Assembly: GCA_002794735.1 (NCBI GenBank) | Contig: NBAZ01000007.1 | Span: forward strand, 806,001-870,000 | Direction: 5' to 3' | Length of the DNA: 64,000 nt | Source of the DNA: Pyrrhoderma lamaoense | Lineage: Eukaryota > Basidiomycota > Agaricomycetes > Hymenochaetales > Hymenochaetaceae | Part shown: positions 60,844-64,000 of the stretch, one piece after another | Position numbering within the stretch: position 1 is the first letter of the stretch | How the letters are laid out: every line of letters begins with the position of its first letter | Program-made: the position numbers and the translations under genes | Notes under the pieces: generated by a model | Database searches by the model: none | What the model saw: only the letters and a program-made list of their open reading frames with translations | What the model was told of the DNA's origin: nothing

Positions 60844-62423
60844 TTAGATGATATCCCACATTTCTTCAACCGCACAACAAAACTAAACAAAAACAAGTAG
60901 CAAGATTTATGTGGTCAGTAAGTCGGATATACACAATCCAAGAGAATGGGGTGATGGAGCTTTGGGGGCTTGCTTGTTTATACAAAATACATACCTTGCC
61001 GCAAGCGACACTAGCACTCAAAGCATAGTTACTTATCGAGATTTTTTCATCAACGACGGCATCAGCGAAGTCATCCTTTCCTCGTGCCATAGCTCCAACA
61101 AAAACAGCAATCGAATGCGTTTCAGGTAGTCGAGGGAGATACTGTGATAGGCGAATCGTTGGAGCGTCACCTGAAAGTGTGACTTTGTACGTGTTCACTG
61201 GGAAGTGGTCCGTAACAGGGTTCTAATCTCGCATAGTACACATACATCCAAAATGTAGATCCAAACCAAAATGAAAATAAAAACACAGCAAAACAAAACA
61301 CAGGGCAAGAAGCCAGAGACAAGGACGCAAAACAACAGGTTAGGGGATTTGTGCACGTTTATTGAATTCTATTGGTCTCCATACCTTTATCACTTTCAGT
61401 AGCTTCTCAGGACCGTTGACTCCGCGGATGAAGAGCTTGTGTAGAAGTTGGACTATCCGAAGGAAAGGGACGAGAGAAGGTAAAGAAAAATTTTATGCAA
61501 TCATTGTCAGAAGATTCAGTAGCATATATGCGCATTAGTCGATCGGTGCCAGTAGATAAAACATAAAGAACATGAACATACCCATTAATCCACTAAACCG
61601 TTTAAAGGTACGGGGAATGCGAACATGAGGGTTTACTTCAATGAGGACCCCTTTAGCGGTATGAATATAAACTTGGAGTAAGCCGGCCTTATTGAGCGGA
61701 GAATCCAACAACGTTAATAAACACTAATCAAATCGAACAAAAGCAAAGAAGATTATAGTTGCGATTAGTCGGAAGAAATAAGGGAGAGAAGATACAAAAC
61801 GGAAAAGTGACCTGATGTGTGATATCTGGGCGAGCATCAGCAATATCACGCCCAGTTTTGGCAAGGATTCCCTGGTGGTCATCACAATTGAGTAGAGCAT
61901 ATTTAGCTTCCCCGCCTCCCTTATCTGCACCCCGTCTTCCCTTTCCTGCAGAACCGCCTCCCGAGCTGACTCTGTAGGACTCTAGGCACGCGTTTTCTAG
62001 AACAACAATCAACCGCCGTGACTGTGACTTTGCAGCTGGTGGCCGTGCTTGTTGGGGTATGAGTGAAGGGTTTGAAGTGAGGGGATGAGTGATAGTCTTT
62101 TTTTGTGATTCGTTATCATCATTTGGGGGAGTCGGCTGACGAGATTTTGAAGTTGGTAAAGGTTTCAATGGCCGCTCTGACAAGGGGATGAAGGTTTGGT
62201 TGGAGTCATTCTCAGACACCGAGCTTTCTGAATCATCGGATTCGTGAGCAAACTCTTCTGGAGCATCGTCATCAGCTCCGGGTGGATTTCTAGATATCAT
62301 TGGAGGGCGAAGAAAAGTTTCGAGATGTTCAATTGAGTGAGATCTACGGCGGAGAGTATGGGCAGGCTCGAATTTGTCTGAGCCAGAGTGTCTTCTGCGA
62401 CGAGTAGGAACGGCGGCAGGCAT
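60844..62423 (-). CDS. EMG1: rRNA pseudouridine N1-methyltransferase Emg1/Nep1
   Basis: SPOUT-class methyltransferase that modifies 18S rRNA and is needed for small-subunit assembly in the nucleolus. The start at 62423 opens an unusually long disordered lead (about 130 residues: [18 protein letters not shown]..., Asp/Glu/Ser/Pro-rich) before the core [109 protein letters not shown], the knot region [18 protein letters not shown] and [14 protein letters not shown]. The last exon is [16 protein letters not shown] at 60844. Yeast Nep1 lacks most of that lead, so the extension is a point of difference. Confidence 0.93.
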
Positions 62424-62799
62424 TCAGTTTGTTAGTGTACAAAAGACTAGGAAAATGATACTCTGAGGGGAAGATGGGGTGAGGTAGTAGAGGGTCAGTG
62501 TTTATAATGAGAGAGTGGCATCGGTTTAAGTACCGAGCCTTATAAGCAAAAGTCTGCAGTTTGGTAAATTTATTCAAACGTTTGTAACTTTTTTTGTTAC
62601 CGTTACAATCAATTACTACGTGTGACAATCTCAATTATTAATTATCTGAAACGAGTGCTATTTTTAATATGTATTAATATACATGTAATGTTACACGTTA
62701 CTCTTTCTTAATTAATTAACAGCACGTGACTTGTTTATCCTCAATCAAGTAATTAAACACTACACTTGTAGCGAGCTCTCCAATTCTTCCCGATTGAAC
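62424..62799. promoter_or_regulatory. Divergent EMG1 / SCO1 promoter
   Basis: 376 AT-rich bases with a perfect TTAATTAATTAA (~62708-62719) and a CACGTG at 62723-62728. A pyrimidine-poor middle part carries short dyads. Not further interpretable. Confidence 0.4.
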
Positions 62800-63765
62800 A
62801 TGCATCCTCGCCCTCCCTCAAATTTAAATGCTATTCGCTGTCTCCGCACACAGCAGAGACCTCTTCGGGTAAACCATCTGAGACCATTGTCTTTCAGAAG
62901 ACAATCATCAAATTCTTGGGATCCACAATCTCAAAATGCGGCTCGTGACAAGACCGCCGTCGGAGTTTTCACTCCCAAAGCTGCCGCCGTTTTTGTACTC
63001 ACTGGTGTAGGTCTTTATTTCTACTTCAATCATGAGAAGCAAAAACTTCAGGAGCAAAAGAGTTGCGTCCTTGCCTTCACTTCCAGTCCGTACGGATTCT
63101 CTAACAATCTATACAGAAAAAGAGCTAGAGAGTCGTAAATGGGGGAAAGCAGCTGTTGGCGGACCCTTTGAGTTAACCACTCATACCGGGAAACCATTCA
63201 CGGAGAAAGATTTACTTGGGAAATGGAGTCTTGTTTACTTTGGCTTCACGAATTGCCCTGACATCTGTCCCGAAGAGCTGGACAAAATGACAGAGGTTGT
63301 CCATGTACTTGGTAGGCCTTTACTGATAAAACAGTACTGTAGCTCTCAATTGACACACATCCCATTCCCCTCCCCTCTCCCTCTAAAACAATTCAATGTT
63401 TGCGAGTAGACAAACAATACGGACCCATAGCACAACCTATATTCATTAGTGTGGATCCGGCACGAGACCCGCCTTCTCAAGTCGCACATTATGTTCAAGA
63501 CTTCCATCCACGATTAATTGGACTTTCAGGTACTTATGAACAGACAAAAGCTGTTTGTAAGGCATACCGTGTCTACTTCAGCACACCAAAGGATGCAAGT
63601 GCTGATGGTGACTACCTTGTCGATCATTCAATATACTTCTATCTCATGGATCCAGAAGGCGAATTTGTTGAAGCATTTGGGAAATCAAGTACGGTAGAGG
63701 ATGTTGTCGCAAAAGTACAGGAAGAAGTCGGACGTTGGGAAGAAGCCCATGGACGACGGACATAA
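62800..63765 (+). CDS. SCO1: Mitochondrial copper chaperone Sco1
   Basis: Delivers copper to the CuA site of cytochrome c oxidase subunit 2 in the inner mitochondrial membrane. The start at 62800 gives [19 protein letters not shown], an Arg-rich presequence. One membrane segment follows ([16 protein letters not shown], ~residues 65-80). Then [36 protein letters not shown] with the CxxxC copper site, [21 protein letters not shown], and the ligand His in [17 protein letters not shown]. It ends HGRRT at 63765. Introns at ~63063-63114 and ~63312-63408 splice cleanly. The frame is intact. Confidence 0.95.
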
Positions 63766-63892
63766 GTTTATAACAACTTACTGATTTCGATTTATTTCCT
63801 CCCCCTCTCAGTAGAAGTTATATATCTATAGTTAGGTGTAATGCAGTAATATTGAAGTATAATGATTCGAATGAAAATAGAAGAGGGAAAGA

Positions 63893-64000
63893 CTAAGCAT
63901 CTTCTGCCTCTGCCCGCTTTTGCTTTGTAAGGGCCGTCATTCTTCGCATGTAGCTTATAAACAAGATAGATATCAGAGTCGAGACCATAGTTTTTAGAGT
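63893..64000 (-). CDS. C-terminal end of an unidentified gene (runs off the window)
   Basis: On the minus strand the last 108 bases read an open frame with a hydrophobic segment (MVSTLISILFISYM) and then a basic/acidic tail RRMTALTKQKRAEAEDA, ending at a stop at 63893-63895. The open frame reaches the window edge. It could be the tail of a membrane protein whose body lies beyond 64,000. It converges on SCO1 with 127 bases between stops. Confidence 0.5.
   Translation of the reverse strand, partial: TLKTMVSTLISILFISYMRRMTALTKQKRAEAEDA

Overview
This is a gene-dense piece of a fungal nuclear genome, almost certainly a basidiomycete of the Agaricomycetes. The signs are genes broken by many short GT-AG introns (mostly about 50-70 nt), a GT4-type trehalose phosphorylase, a DUF6593-type protein, basidiomycete-style BTB/POZ proteins and Lys/Ala-rich linker histones. 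The base composition is rather AT-rich. No rRNA, tRNA, CRISPR array, transposon or viral gene was recognised. Family assignments rest on reading the translated exons by eye; no database search was run. Layout, left to right: TRP2 anthranilate synthase (+, 5' end cut by the window); mitochondrial uS2m (-) head-to-head with a ribosome-associated Hsp70 of the Ssb type (+); RFC clamp-loader subunit (-) head-to-head with the CAF-1 large subunit (+); kinetochore Spc24 (-); linker histone H1 (-); a degenerate acyl-CoA-synthetase-like protein (+); a second histone H1 (+); ATP12 (-) head-to-head with mismatch-repair MSH3 (+); a BTB protein (-); Pol5/MYBBP1A (-); adenylyl-cyclase-associated protein CAP (+); a PhoD-like metallophosphatase (+); the Ash2/Bre2 COMPASS subunit (-) head-to-head with a UBE2L3-like E2 (+); a 5.3-kb Ser-rich protein of unknown role (+); a DUF6593 protein (-); a second BTB protein (-); NTAQ1 N-terminal Gln amidase (-); a short Pro/Ser-rich protein (-); a roughly 2.7-kb gene-poor stretch; a TFIIB-like factor (-) head-to-head with trehalose phosphorylase (+); EMG1/NEP1 (-) head-to-head with SCO1 (+); and the last codons of an unidentified gene (-). 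The genes are mostly housekeeping, not one pathway. Even so, 5.5-23.2 kb is rich in S-phase, chromatin and chromosome-segregation genes (RFC, CAF-1, Spc24, two H1, MSH3). Several of these have ACGCGT (MCB-like) motifs in their upstream regions, although that motif also occurs inside other genes. The most unusual observations are: (1) a 607-nt intron in the DUF6593 gene whose only AG dinucleotides are those of its own splice sites; (2) consecutive 20-, 9-, 5- and 19-nt exons in the PhoD-like gene, encoding its metal-binding DDHD motif; (3) about a dozen single-base deletions, mostly in short homopolymers, that break conserved genes and look like consensus errors; (4) an acyl-CoA-synthetase-like protein without the usual catalytic motifs; (5) a GC-AG intron in MSH3.
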